Shown: in pieces, positions 43,760-56,719 of the stretch
Layout: each line of letters starts with the position of its first letter
Numbering within the stretch: position 1 is the stretch's first letter
DNA from: Heloderma charlesbogerti
Lineage: Eukaryota; Chordata; Lepidosauria; Squamata; Helodermatidae
Length of the DNA: 64,000 bases
NCBI GenBank assembly: GCA_026122225.1
Contig: JANEZZ010000524.1
Span: 1-64,000 of the forward strand
Direction of reading: 5' to 3'
Made by a program: the position numbers and the translations under genes
Notes under the pieces: model-generated
The model's input: the letters and a program-made list of their open reading frames with translations, nothing else
Databases searched by the model: none
What the model was told of the DNA's origin: nothing

Positions 43760-45060
43760 AGTATTCCAGCTATAACCCTATCTGGAAGTGGATAATCTGA
43801 CTGCAGTGCTCCAGTAACCTTCTGTCTCGATTACTGTAATGCACTGTGCATTTTTAAAATTATTTTTTTATTGTGAATTTCAACAGAACCAAAACAAACA
43901 AAAAAGAGTAAAAGGAGGAAAAAAAGGGGGGGATCAAAAGAAAGGAAAATACGTAGTATAACTGCATGCTTTAAAAGTCTCAGTTTCAGTTATTACAGCA
44001 TTCTAGAAAAACTGGATTATACATAAACTTCAATAAAAGCAGACCAAATATCCAGATATAGGTCCATTTGTGAGCAGTGCTTATATACCATTTTTTCAAA
44101 TGTTGCTAGCATTGTTATGTCTTTAATCCGTTGCATTATAGGAGGTGAGCATTTATCCTTCCAGTGGTGTAGGATCAGTCTTTTGGCAGTCAAAAGGGTA
44201 CAGAAAATCCATTTACGCTGATCATGTGTTAACTTCCAGGAAGCCGGTAAATAATTTAGAAGGACATGTACATCAGTAAATGTTAAAGAGTGTTCCAATA
44301 CAAAGTCTATCCGTATGATAACGTCCTCCACAAAAGAGGCATCTATTGGGCATTTCCCTCATGTACAATACCCTCATGCACTATACAGGATGTTACCGTT
44401 GAAGACAGTCCAGAAACTTCAGTTGTTGCAAAATAGGACAGCAACAGTTTTAAATTGGACTATGTGTTATGAATATATTACAACAGTCCTTTTTTTTTGT
44501 CTGTACTATCTTCCGATTCACTTCCAGGCCAATTCAAAGTACTGGTCTTGACCTATAAAGTTTGTGATTCCTAGTAGAGCCTCAGTGCCTGATAGAATGC
44601 TTCCTTCAAACACCTACCTTTGTTTTAAGGTAATCTACTGTGGCTCTTCTCCAAGCACCCCTTAACCTGAAGTCTCGATAGTGGGCATGAGAAAAAGGGC
44701 CTTTTTGGTGGTAATCCCCCAGCCATGGAATACTCTCCCAGGTGAAGCTCACTTGGCACATACTTGCTTTCTTTGAAGTGTCAAAGACTTTCTTTTGTTC
44801 ACCCAGGCCTTTTAAAAACTTGTTATTATAGTCCCTGTGGCACTGACTGTGGTTTTAGCTCCTGTATTTACTGCTGTTTTTAGCTGCTGTGATTTGTATT
44901 GTATTTTACTATGTTGGTTTTTTTTATGCTGGTTTGGATCTTCTTAGTGCTGGATTTTTTACTGTATAATTATTATGTTTTTAACTGATTTTGTATGATG
45001 CTTAGGGAACTTGTTTGACAGGAGTTCAACAAATATATATATATATCTAATAAATTAATT
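43760..45060 (+). mobile_element. L2/CR1-group LINE ORF2 C-terminus and 3' end, split by an L1
   Basis: Conceptual pieces in shifting frames read LDYCNA just before the interruption, then ALYRMLPLKTVQKLQLLQN and YLPIHFQANSKYWS after it, and later RAFLVV/WNTLPGE-like pieces: the order of the L2/CR1 ORF2 C-terminal region. A 3' UTR and AATAAATTAATTAA tail follow. Several frameshifts and stops. The L1 at 43851-44375 interrupts the LDYCNALY motif. Mirrored at 45709-47009. Confidence 0.82.
43851..44375 (-). mobile_element. L1 LINE 3' end nested inside the L2/CR1 fragment
   Basis: The minus strand (44331 down to 44017) encodes about 104 residues with TLLTAKRLILHHWKD, IMQRIKDITMLATFEKMVY and DIWSAFIE, the pattern of vertebrate L1 ORF2 C-termini. 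A short 3' UTR and an A-rich tail (AATAAAAAAATAATTTTAAA) follow. Probable target duplication: ATGCACTGTGCA (43839-43850) and ATGCACTATACA (44376-44387), 10 of 12. Mirrored at 46394-46918. Confidence 0.8.
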
Positions 45061-45070
45061 AATATTTAAA

Positions 45071-45156
45071 TAGCACGACCCTATGCATATCTACTCAGGA
45101 GGAAATTGAATCCAGTGAGACTTACTCCCAGGTAAGCATTTGTAAGAGTGCAGCCT
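45071..45156. repeat. Palindromic MITE
   Basis: GCACGACCCTATGCATATCT at the left and GTAAGAGTGCAGCC at the right; the core AATCCAGTGAGACTTACTCC folds back. Mirrored at 45613-45698. Confidence 0.65.
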
Positions 45157-45157
45157 T

Positions 45158-45384
45158 GATGATTGATTGATTGATTATTACCCTCCCCTTTAAAATCAAC
45201 TTTCCCAGGGCAGCTTACAATAAAATAAAAATATATAAATATAACAAAACAGCAACATTAATCAATCAAAGCAATAAATGAAAGAGCAGCATAAAACCAA
45301 ACACAGCAGAAAAAGCATGCAGCTGGGGGTGGGTGGGGGGAATCATTTGCCTAGTTTCAAAACGACCTCAACGACTTATTTTCA
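45158..45384 (-). mobile_element. L2/CR1-group LINE 3' end cut by the palindrome centre
   Basis: The minus strand reads GTAAGCTGCCCTGGGAAAGT and GGGGAGGGTAATAATCAATC, a LINE terminal pattern with (ATTG)n/(AATC)n tail. It faces the L2 at 43760-45060 tail to tail. The palindrome centre at 45384/45385 truncates it, and the mirror copy 45385-45611 follows immediately. Confidence 0.65.
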
Positions 45385-45611
45385 TGAAAATAAGTCGTTG
45401 AGGTCGTTTTGAAACTAGGCAAATGATTCCCCCCACCCACCCCCAGCTGCATGCTTTTTCTGCTGTGTTTGGTTTTATGCTGCTCTTTCATTTATTGCTT
45501 TGATTGATTAATGTTGCTGTTTTGTTATATTTATATATTTTTATTTTATTGTAAGCTGCCCTGGGAAAGTTGATTTTAAAGGGGAGGGTAATAATCAATC
45601 AATCAATCATC
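45385..45611 (+). mobile_element. Mirror copy of the LINE end at 45158-45384
   Basis: Exact reverse complement across the centre. Confidence 0.65.
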
Positions 45612-45708
45612 AAGGCTGCACTCTTACAAATGCTTACCTGGGAGTAAGTCTCACTGGATTCAATTTCCTCCTGAGTAGATATGCATAGGGTCGTGCTATT
45701 TAAATATT

Positions 45709-47009
45709 AATTAATTTATTAGATATATATATATATTTGTTGAACTCCTGTCAAACAAGTTCCCTAAGCATCATACAAAATCAGTTAAAAACATAATAAT
45801 TATACAGTAAAAAATCCAGCACTAAGAAGATCCAAACCAGCATAAAAAAAACCAACATAGTAAAATACAATACAAATCACAGCAGCTAAAAACAGCAGTA
45901 AATACAGGAGCTAAAACCACAGTCAGTGCCACAGGGACTATAATAACAAGTTTTTAAAAGGCCTGGGTGAACAAAAGAAAGTCTTTGACACTTCAAAGAA
46001 AGCAAGTATGTGCCAAGTGAGCTTCACCTGGGAGAGTATTCCATGGCTGGGGGATTACCACCAAAAAGGCCCTTTTTCTCATGCCCACTATCGAGACTTC
46101 AGGTTAAGGGGTGCTTGGAGAAGAGCCACAGTAGATTACCTTAAAACAAAGGTAGGTGTTTGAAGGAAGCATTCTATCAGGCACTGAGGCTCTACTAGGA
46201 ATCACAAACTTTATAGGTCAAGACCAGTACTTTGAATTGGCCTGGAAGTGAATCGGAAGATAGTACAGACAAAAAAAAAGGACTGTTGTAATATATTCAT
46301 AACACATAGTCCAATTTAAAACTGTTGCTGTCCTATTTTGCAACAACTGAAGTTTCTGGACTGTCTTCAACGGTAACATCCTGTATAGTGCATGAGGGTA
46401 TTGTACATGAGGGAAATGCCCAATAGATGCCTCTTTTGTGGAGGACGTTATCATACGGATAGACTTTGTATTGGAACACTCTTTAACATTTACTGATGTA
46501 CATGTCCTTCTAAATTATTTACCGGCTTCCTGGAAGTTAACACATGATCAGCGTAAATGGATTTTCTGTACCCTTTTGACTGCCAAAAGACTGATCCTAC
46601 ACCACTGGAAGGATAAATGCTCACCTCCTATAATGCAACGGATTAAAGACATAACAATGCTAGCAACATTTGAAAAAATGGTATATAAGCACTGCTCACA
46701 AATGGACCTATATCTGGATATTTGGTCTGCTTTTATTGAAGTTTATGTATAATCCAGTTTTTCTAGAATGCTGTAATAACTGAAACTGAGACTTTTAAAG
46801 CATGCAGTTATACTACGTATTTTCCTTTCTTTTGATCCCCCCCTTTTTTTCCTCCTTTTACTCTTTTTTGTTTGTTTTGGTTCTGTTGAAATTCACAATA
46901 AAAAAATAATTTTAAAAATGCACAGTGCATTACAGTAATCGAGACAGAAGGTTACTGGAGCACTGCAGTCAGATTATCCACTTCCAGATAGGGTTATAGC
47001 TGGAATACT
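45709..47009 (-). mobile_element. Mirror copy of the L2/CR1 LINE with nested L1
   Basis: Reverse complement of 43760-45060; the L1 part is at 46394-46918 on the + strand. Confidence 0.82.
46394..46918 (+). mobile_element. Mirror copy of the nested L1 3' end
   Basis: Identical 104-residue frame at 46438-46752. Confidence 0.8.
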
Positions 47010-47900
47010 GGCCTAAGATGGTAAAAGGCACTCAGCCACTTCAGCCTCTAACAAGAGTGACGGATCTGAAAGCCAGCCCCAGGCACCATACTTAAAGCCA
47101 CTGAGGTCAATGGGGATGACAGTACTAAGTAGACATACATAGGAATGCAGGGTAAAGCTGCAATCCTGTGCTCATTTACCTGAGAGTAAGCCCCATTGCA
47201 CAAAATTAATTTACTTCTGAGTAAACCTAGCTAGGATTGGGCTGCCCATGTGCTCAGGTTTGCCCACTTTAGAACTGGGGTTGAAAAGTTACGCCTTGGA
47301 TATGTTAATACAATAGAAACCATCATCTATAGGACCTGTTTTTACACGTCACTTGTTAAGAATATCATTTGATGGTGTTTTTCTATTCCTGACCGAAATT
47401 AATTATACACTTTGCACAGTGGATGAGAGAAGGGGTGAAATAATCCAATGCGTCCACAGACAATTAAGCCTTAAGCCAGGAACTAAGACTGTCTCATACA
47501 TCATTTCATCCTTTGAATATATCATAACATGCATTTCATATCCTCTTTCTTTTCTCCAGCTACCCATTGACTACTAATGGCTTGGAAGAATGCTGCATGA
47601 CTAATGGAGGCCGGTGACTATGGGAAGCTGAATTAGGTGATAAATGAGGGGCACCTGATGGTGTGTGCTACTTATACCTCACACGGAGCCAGGAGACTAG
47701 AGCTGTTTCATATTTGTGCTGATAAAGTATGGAATTCATCCCCAGCATGGTCGGAATCATTGGATCATTTGTCTAGTATCCATCAAAAAGTAATCAACCC
47801 CCTGTTAGGAGGCAAGATCTCCATCAGTCTCCCACAGGTTAAACCTGGAAGAATTGCTCTACTGTAGGAAAAAAAAACAAAAAACTCCTATGGTATGAAT

Positions 47901-47902
<2 letters not shown>

Positions 47903-47985
<83 letters not shown>
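47903..47985. repeat. Mirror copy of the compound microsatellite
   Basis: Same repeat number as 42784-42866. Confidence 0.95.
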
Positions 47986-47987
<2 letters not shown>

Positions 47988-48113
47988 CTTTCATGCCATT
48001 TAATGTATTTCATACTTTTTATTTTTATATATGTATATATCCAGATAGATAGGCGTTTCTTTATTGCATTCTCAGACATCAATACATTTTCGGACATATA
48101 TGAAAATCCTTGA

Positions 48114-48349
48114 CAGTGATTATTTTATTTATTTATTAATTAAATGTCTTAATCACCTATCTGGCCGATCACCTGGCCACTCTGGGTGATGTTCAACAGT
48201 ACAGTTTAAAACAGTAAAATTACACATTAAAACATCATCTAAAAATACCCTAACCCACCCCAAGTCAAGTGCCTGCCTGAACAACCAAGTTTTCAGTGTG
48301 TGGCGGAAGCTCATTAAAGATTAAACTCATGGCATGTGATACAGGTCGT
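48114..48349 (-). mobile_element. Mirror copy of the LINE 3' end at 42420
   Basis: Exact reverse complement. Confidence 0.7.
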
Positions 48350-48744
48350 AATCATCAGTGTCACTGGGTTCCAATGGGGACTTTTTTCTTCTTGTTACCT
48401 CCCCCCCCCATGGGTGGTGGTGAAATTTTGAGTCCCGATCTGAACCGGGGTTTGTGCTTACACTCAACTAAGTAACCCAATCACTTCTTGGTTACTTAGC
48501 GATTAGCAGAATGTTTCATTTGGCCTTCACCAGTTTGCCTTCTGAGAAATGAGTGTGACATGATAGGAATTTTGTGACGCGACAGCCATGTAATGAATGA
48601 GCAGCCTCTTTCCCACACACGGCAGCCTTTTGTGAGAGACACACTCTCAACGCTGCAAATGTGCCCACCTATCCAACACCGGCAACTACTACTTGGATTA
48701 TATGTCAGTGTCAGCAAACCCAGACTAGTCAGTGCTGGGCTTTT

Positions 48745-49037
48745 CTGAGGACCAAACTAGATGTGACATTAATGTAATGCATGAATGCAATTGATGTGCA
48801 TTTTGTTGTTTGTGTAGATAGCAGCCACAGGGCAATCTGAGCAGCCTTGTCACTGCAGGAGGTGGGGAGGGAGAGTTTAATCCTTCCCTGCCCCCCCCCA
48901 CAGTGCTCTGAATGAAAATCACCCCCACTGCAGCTATTTGCATCAGGAAGGAATGTCCTCCCAATGCAAATAGCAGCTGTGGGTCAGGGGTGATATTCAT
49001 CATGTCTACTTAACATCATGTCTAGTTTGGCCTTCAG
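48745..49037. mobile_element. Mirror copy of the MITE at 41732
   Basis: Exact reverse complement. Confidence 0.7.
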
Positions 49038-50865
49038 CCTCTGTGTTTCAGCTTTCAGCATGTCCCTGTCTAATGCATGTTTTAGACCAACTGGTGACCT
49101 GATTTGGAATGGCTAAACCAGGGATCCCCAATTTTAGGGGTTCTGTGGGCACATTTGGAATGTTGAGAGTGTGTCTTCCACAAAATGGTTGCCATGTGGA
49201 GGGAGGCTTGCTCATTCATAAAATGGTTGCCTTGTTGGGCATGGTGGGTCACACAACACGTTCATTTTCCAGAAAGCAAACTGGTGAGAATAAAAGAAAA
49301 AGTAACTTGCCCAAGAACCTAAGTGTACAAGGCAGACGTGGGGTATGAGCTCCAAAACACAAACATGCTCTTTTGAACCCAAATAAAGATGGTACTGGGA
49401 GGGTGGCACTTTGCTTTATAGCATGGCAACCTCCCAGTTAAATAATAATAAATTTTAAAAATCTTAAGAAATAAAATTAAACTCAAGGGCAGGGATTCTT
49501 GGGGGGGAGAGAGAGATTATCACCTCGTACATAACAACACTGTGATTTGGCCTGAAACCCCAAATATTCTTGCCAAAGACATAACAAATGAGAAAAGGGG
49601 TGGACCAGAGCATCTCAGCACTGCCTGAATCTAAAAGAATGCTTACTTAGCAACACAAAAGGAGATTATTTTCGGCCAAAGCTAGTGTATAAAAACCTTC
49701 CAGGAAAGACATTCCAGGATTTTTCAGGAAAAGACATGCTGGGACTCAAGAACATCTGCAAGCGCCCTCCTCTGGAAGCCCTTCCTTTCATGTGAGGACT
49801 TTCTGTAGCCCAAGGGTGAGTAACCTGTGGCCCTCCAAAGGTTCCTGCACTACAGCTCCCATCATTTCTGCTGGCTGGGGTTGATGGCAGCTGTCATATA
49901 ACACCATATAGAGGGCCATAGGTTCCCACCCATGCTGTAACCAGTCAGTGAGGGGGAAAATGCACTTTCTACCTCCTTGGAATTGTTCATCTGTATTTTC
50001 ATTATGTATTCTTCTAGAGAGCATTGGAACATTGGCATTGGAAAATTAAGTCCCACTCATGATACCTTGTCTGGTCTGATTTTGCAGCATGGGGTCAGTG
50101 CCAGCTCCATGTTTTTGATGGCCCTTGGGCAAAACACCCTCCCCCAGTGAGTCTACCTTCTCACCGTCATTGTCACCAGCTGTTCTTGTTCCTCCTCCTC
50201 TCTCTCTCATCATTGCTGCCACTTGCTTGCTTGACAGGCAGACAGCCAATGAGCAAGTGGGCAGTTGCAATGGTGAAGAGGCGGAGCAACTCCAGGGGCC
50301 TCTCATCAATGGGCCCCTGTTGGGGTATGGACCTTTGGCAGGTGCCCAACCATGCCTATCCTTGACGCCAGCCCTGCATGGGGTTTTGACCCGCAGGGCT
50401 CCACGGCAACAGCAACAAGAGGCCTCAAGAGAGGCCCTAGTGCTGATTCTTCCTTTGTCTTGAGGCATGTGTGCTCTACATGGGCTGGTAAGCAGCAATG
50501 GTGTAGCAAGGGCTCTGAAAGTTGTTTTGCCAAGACTAGGAGGGTGCAGAGTGTTGCATGGTTTCTTTCCATTGCTCCTGTGGCCCTTACTCCCCCATCC
50601 ATTGAGCTTGCATGCTAGAATCTTTAAGCCTATTTTATAAATTACATAGTGGTCCACTTTTTTAAAAGACAAATTAATGCAGACAAATGCTGCAGTCCTA
50701 TGTACTTACTGGAGCAAGTCCTCTTGAACACAGTAGGACTTCCATCGCAGTAAACTTGCATAGATCACTGGCTACCACCTGTGATAGCCAACGTGTGGAT
50801 AATGTCATTATGTGCTTAGTCACTAGATGGCACTGGACTTAGTTGTATCAGGGTGGAGTCAGGAG

Positions 50866-51365
50866 TAGGGATGTACAAACCCCCAACTGTCCGGTCGGGG
50901 GGGGGGGTCTGTTGCAGGGCAATTCAGGCCACTTGGCGCCCTGCAAAGTCCTCCAGAGCCCTGCTGTGTCCGCCAGAGTTGGCAGAGCGGCTCTCCAGCT
51001 TCCTATAAAACGTGATACGCTAATGGTGGCTGCCATTCACCTAACGCAGGAAACTTACAGCCATAAATGGTGTATTTTATGTCAGTTGCGGCCATAAAAC
51101 ACTTACTTTTACCTAAGTTACAGGTTTTTACTGCTGTATTTAGGTAAAATTAAGTGCTTTACAGCCGCATATGGCATACAATACGCCATTTCTGGCTGTA
51201 ACTTTCTTGCGTTTTATAGGAAGCTGGAGAGCTGCCTCGTGGGAACTCCTCCAGACCCGGAGGTGAGTACGGCCAGTCCACCACGGACTCCAGCGGTCGG
51301 ATTCTTTGGAATCCAGCCTCAGTTGAGTCCGTGGCATCCCTAATCAGATTTTTCCAGCATCCCTA
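50866..51365 (-). mobile_element. Mirror copy of hAT-like element D
   Basis: Exact reverse complement of 39404-39903, flanks included. Confidence 0.78.
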
Positions 51366-53160
51366 ACCAGGAGTTTCCTGTTCTGTTGTTAGGGAGAGAC
51401 AGTAAAGTTCTTGTCTAAGCCTTCCATGGCAGCTAAATAGAAAATTAATGTACCTCTGTCCTCACTTGAGAGTACAGCCCCAACTAATTTTATGGGAGAG
51501 GTACTTAGAGGAAGGGGTTGGCAAGTCAGGTCTTCCTTCTCCTGAATCGTACCACCAGCTCCTGTTGCCTCAGGAAACACTCCCTCTTCTTGCCTCTGGA
51601 TTGGCAATTGGAGGATTAGCAGGTGAGGAGTTGGATTAGGCCCTTTGTGAATGGGTACTATAGTTCCAGTTACCAGATAGGACACAAGGAACAAACACCA
51701 GGGGATGACTATCTACATCAGATGTGTTGGACTACAACTCCCATCATTCCACCAAGCATGCTGGTTGGGATGCTGGGAGTTGTAATCCAGAGGCTACCAG
51801 GTTGGGAAATGCTGCAATAAAGGAAAAATGATGGGTGGGTGTGAAAGGAGGAAGTGTTCTAAAGACAATTGTCTTCCCTAGCATTAGAAAATAAGAGTAG
51901 AAAAATAAAGTCTTTACAGTACCCTCAAGACTAAAGACTGCTGTGGGAATTCTGTCTGTCCAAACAATTTTCCAAGTTCTTACAAGGGCCTAAGCCATTT
52001 TCCTGGATTGCACAAGAATCCTGGAAGCAGCTGAGGTTCCTACTTTGAAAATAAAGATGTTCTGCCAAGGGTTTCTTTTCAGTCTTCTAAAAATAGATTT
52101 TTTGAGAAATAAGCCAGGCAGTCCAGCTGGAGGAAAAAAACAAACGTTTGCAACTTTAAATACAGAAAAAACTGCTACTATCATAGTTGCTAGATAAGCC
52201 TGGTAGTAGAGAACTCAAAAAATAGAGCCGAGATATACTGGCCTTTCTTCATTCGCCATCTGCATTTGTGTGATTCAAGAAATTCATGCAGGCATCTGGT
52301 TTTTCAGCTATTAGTTACTGCCGTGAGCTTCAGACGAATCAGCAACATCAGAAAAGAGTTTGATTATTTCAGAAAGTTTAATTTTTTGTTTAATATTGTT
52401 ATTATCATAATACTCTTTTTTTGTTTATAACCAGCATGTATCTTTCTGCAAAAAAATCAATAAAATAAGTTTTTAAAATAACTTGGACCAAAACATTTGA
52501 ACAACGTGAGATTTACAGCCTGTTCCTACTATGCATGTTTACAATGTATAGATTCGATGGGACTATTATTGTTATCTTCATCTCCACATTAACAGATATC
52601 AGAATTGTGTACAATAAATTAAAACAAAATACAAAAAGTGACAGACAGTATAAACAAATAGGTCAATAAGACAGTGCCTGGAATTTGATCATCAGTCAAG
52701 AAACGCTTTCCTGAAAAGTCTTCAGCAAACACTGAAAACAAAGTAGTGTAGATGCGTGTCTGATCTCAGTTGCAAGGGCATTCTATATAATCTAAAGCAA
52801 AAGGATTGCAAGTTTAAAACCTCTGTGCAAATTCTTCTGCTTCTCTACATACTTCCCTGCTGACATGATCCAACACCAGCCTTCGAGCCTTCTACATCCT
52901 CCTGTTAGTTTTCACATATGCCCTGTTTTTAAATCTCTTCCCCCTCCAGCACAATCTCGCCCCTCATGACCTTCATTCTTCACCATTTGGCTTATGTCTT
53001 GTTTTCAGTGACTGAAACTGGCTCCTTACGTGGAAAGCAAGCAGGCTTTTTACAGGAGGGTAGTTCTTGTTTGTTATAAAGTATGCTGCTATACAGTGGC
53101 CTTTCTGCCCATCCCAGCTTTGGCCTGTGCCTGGGTGGAAATGTATTTATATTTATATAT

Positions 53161-53391
53161 TTTATCTATTATTACATTTATATCCTACCTTTTTCCAAGA
53201 AAGCTAAGGTAGCTTACATGATCTTCCTCCTCCTCTCTCTTTTATTCTCACAACAGCCCTGTGAGGTAAGTTAGGGTGAGAGTCAATGACTGGCCCAAAG
53301 TCATCCAGTGAGCTTCATGGCCTAGTGGGGACTAGAACCCAGACCTCCTGAGTCCCAAACCGACACTCCAACCACAACACCACACTGGCTA
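53161..53391 (-). mobile_element. Mirror copy of the SINE at 37378
   Basis: Exact reverse complement. Confidence 0.8.
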
Positions 53392-53542
53392 TCAACTATC
53401 AATGTATTAATCTCAAATATCAATTTATTTTCAGCATCATAGAAGTATTATTTCACACAGTATTGTAATCCATTTTCCTGTAGGGCATCTTTCTAGTGGG
53501 AACTATACCTGTGCCTTAATAGGTGCTACTGTATATGCTTTA

Positions 53543-53671
53543 GGGCACTATCTTATGCATGTTTAGACAGAAAAGTCTTACAACTCCCAGCTTTCCCCAG
53601 CCAGCATGGCTGGCTGGGGAATGCTGGGAGCTGTAAGACTTTTCTGTCTAAACATGCATAGGATTGCGCCC
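53543..53671. mobile_element. Mirror copy of the hairpin MITE at 37098
   Basis: Exact reverse complement. Confidence 0.75.
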
Positions 53672-54390
53672 TTAACATGCTTGAGAATATGCCTTAATGT
53701 GCTACTTTAAATGACATGCTGTGCATGTTTATTCAGAAGTAAGCAAAGGTTACTTCTGAGTAAGTGGGTTTAGGATTGTAGCCAGAATGCCTCAAATGTG
53801 ATTTATTTATTTTCAAAGAGAAAGGAGCTTATGTTTGGGAGAAAGTTGGCTAATAACTGGAAAGTGGCAATGTTTGGCTCCAAAGCCCAAAACAGGATTT
53901 GAGAGGAACGCTTTCCAAAACACTTTCCACCATTTGATCAAATAGATACTTGTAGGAGTGATGTGTTCTGTGCTGATTTAGCTAGAGGCATCCTATGATT
54001 AGTAAGTGAAGTAATGTCTGACCAGCTGTGATTACCTGTCAGCCGCAATCCCATTATAAATGGCTACTATTAATTTGGTACCATGCAGCTGCTCTACCTG
54101 ATACTACATCTGGCAGTGGTGGCTGTTACTGTTGTAACAGTGCCAACCCACAATACCGTATTGGCATGACAGTCTGGCAAAGCACTACCTGTTATCCTAG
54201 GCTTTTGTTTGTTTGACAGGGCTGCACCCAGAGGAATTAGGTTGTAGAATTCTGATACCCTGGAAATAAATTTCACTGAAATCAATGGAAATTGATCCTA
54301 ACAGTTAATTGCAAAATGCAAAGCCGTTGAATTAAAAGATGGAAGTTGGAAAGTCTTTTTTAAGGCTAGCTAAAGAAAAAAACAAATTAA

Positions 54391-54503
54391 GGGTGCAATC
54401 CTGTGCATGTTTAGACAGCAAAAGTCCTGCACCTCCCATGCTGGCTGGGGAATGCTGGGAGTTGTAGGACCTTTTCTGTCTAAACATGCATAGGATTGCG
54501 GCC
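54391..54503. mobile_element. Mirror copy of the MITE at 36266
   Basis: Exact reverse complement. Confidence 0.75.
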
Positions 54504-54923
54504 TTACTTGCTGTGATTGGTAAAATAGTGTGTAAAGCAACCCAGCTGGTCATATACATGAGCAATCTTTTCTTTTCCAATGGAACGGCAAGATTGTGAC
54601 AGGGGCATTTTTATTTCATAATTCAGAAATACTAAACAGAAGAATAGCACACTATTCACTCCATTAGCAATTTTAGCTTTTTAAAAAGTAAACAATGAGC
54701 ATGGGGGAGGGGCAATCTAGAGCAGAACTGCAGCGGGACCAAAGGGTTAATCCACTACCCTCATGCCAAGCACCCAGTCTGGGTCATACCTCCCACACCT
54801 GCCACTTACTTCTTAAAGTCTTTCCCATGATGATTAATTGCATGAATGGTCTCATACCTCTAAGGTCAAGCTACATGTTATGGTAATTGCCTATTCTGTA
54901 GCTGAGCCTGTTCTTATCTTTGC

Positions 54924-55217
54924 TTTAGTGTAAGTGTGAGTGGTCCCAATTTGGATCAGGACCAGCACGCATTGGGAGGGGAGGAGTAAACCTCCCCCCA
55001 CCCTGTTTCTTTGCCAAAATTCCATCCCATCACACAAAGATTTTTTTTACAGGATGGCGGGGCGGGGGGAGCCTCCACTGACCCCAATTCACACTTCTTT
55101 TTTTAATTGCCATGTATGTCTGGAATTTGGGCAAGCAAATGGGTGGGAAGTTTAAGTTTCCCCTCCCAGTACATGCTGGTCCCAATCCAAATTGGAGCCA
55201 CTCACACTTACACTAAA
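54924..55217. mobile_element. Mirror copy of the MITE at 35552
   Basis: Exact reverse complement. Confidence 0.8.
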
Positions 55218-55403
55218 CTAAATTAAAATAGAAGAATAGGGTCACGCTACCCAAGTAAGATGTAGCTTGAACCTGAGGCTCAACTCAAGGTCACCCTTTG
55301 AGCTAAGCAGACACGCTCAGTACATTTTAATTGCTAACAGGTCTTGGGAAGCTAGACACAAGGGAAAGGGAAGAGGAAATGGATAAGCAGCACTTCTGAA
55401 TAT

Positions 55404-55597
55404 ATGGAGGTACCTTACAGAGAGTCAGGCCACTCATCTATCTAGACTGGTATTGTCTCCTCTCAATGGTAGTGATTCACTAGGGTCACAACCTGGGATC
55501 TTTTACTCCTGTGCTACCTGCTCCATTCAACTGGAGACTGAGACTGGGGCTTTCTGCATGGAAAACATCTGCTGTACCACTGACCTATGGACCCTCT
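55404..55597 (-). mobile_element. Mirror copy of the SINE at 35172
   Basis: Exact reverse complement. Confidence 0.6.
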
Positions 55598-55998
55598 CAT
55601 GCCGCACCCTCATAACAGGATACAGAAGAAGCGGCTCAAATGAGAGATTAGCAGCTTTCTCCTCCACTCTGTTGAAGGAACCAGAGTGGACAAGCATATA
55701 TACATGTTTCAGCTTCTGCCCTCATCAGTAGCTGTGATGTTAAATACATACCAAGAATGGCAGTTTGGAATGCTAGGAAATCAAATTTCCTAAGAAGAAA
55801 AAAAAAGAGAGGTACAATTAGTATAAAGCTCATGAATTGTCCTCCAGATTAAGGCCATATGGACTAAGAGTTCTGAGTCTATAGATCCAGAAGTTTTCCC
55901 TTTTGTCAAGCATGTCAGTGTCCATTGTTTGTTCAAATGGAAGTAATTGTAGATCTAAGACACTATGTGCAGGTGAGTTAAAATGACTTGCAACATGC

Positions 55999-56651
55999 TA
56001 GGGATGTACGGAATACTCACCCCATTCTGTCCAGGTGTCCGCGGGGGGCGGGAGGCGATCTGTCCCTCCCGCCGGAATCCTGCCTGGCTGGCTCCGCTCC
56101 GTGGAGAGTCCGCAGAGCTGCCGGGCTGCCCGTAGCCAGACTTCTGTCTGCTGCCGGGCTGTGGCCGCAAATGGCCCTTGAACGTGATCGGCTACATAAA
56201 TATTTAGGTAGCCTATCATGGCAAAGAGCAGTGACGCAAATGGTGTAGCAGATGCCATTTGCGTCCCTGCTCTTTTTGTGATTGGCTACGTAAATCTTTA
56301 CGTAGCCAATCACAGCAAGGGGCAGGGACGCGAATGGCATCTGCTATGCCATTTGCGTCACTGCTCTTTGCCATGATAGGCTATGTAAAGATTTACGTAG
56401 CCAATCACAGCCAAGGGCAGGGACGCAAATGGCGTCCCCTATGCCAGATACCATTTTGTTCCACATTCCAGCAGCAGATGGCTGCGGAATGAAGACGATG
56501 ACCCGGACCAGACGCCGCCAGGTTGAGTCTGTCCTGGGAGGATTTCGGGGGGTGGCGGGGGGATAGTCCATTCCACCACGGACTCCGGGGGGCCGGATTC
56601 TAAAGAATCTGGCCTCATTTGAGTCCGTGGCAGATTTCTCCGCCATTCCTA
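55999..56651 (-). mobile_element. Mirror copy of hAT-like element C
   Basis: Exact reverse complement of 34118-34770, with the identical 8-bp target duplication. Confidence 0.85.
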
Positions 56652-56719
56652 CAACATGCTGCTTTAGGTTTTTGGTAAGAATCACAGATTTCTGGTTATG
56701 GAATCTTGTTCTTTGATCC

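Larger units (their letters stand above)
26769..45384 (+). repeat. Left arm of a giant zero-spacer palindrome (at least 18,616 bp)
   Basis: Every feature here recurs as its reverse complement to the right of 45384/45385, and paired positions always sum to 90769. The exact centre is the CATG at 45383-45386, with no spacer. The arm starts inside the antisense BovB element of RND3 intron 4 only because the window ends there on the other side; the true arm is probably longer. It carries RND3 exon 5, the 3' UTR and about 14 kb of downstream repeats. The left arm is continuous with the upstream RND3 exons, so it is the better candidate for the native copy. Confidence 0.97.
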
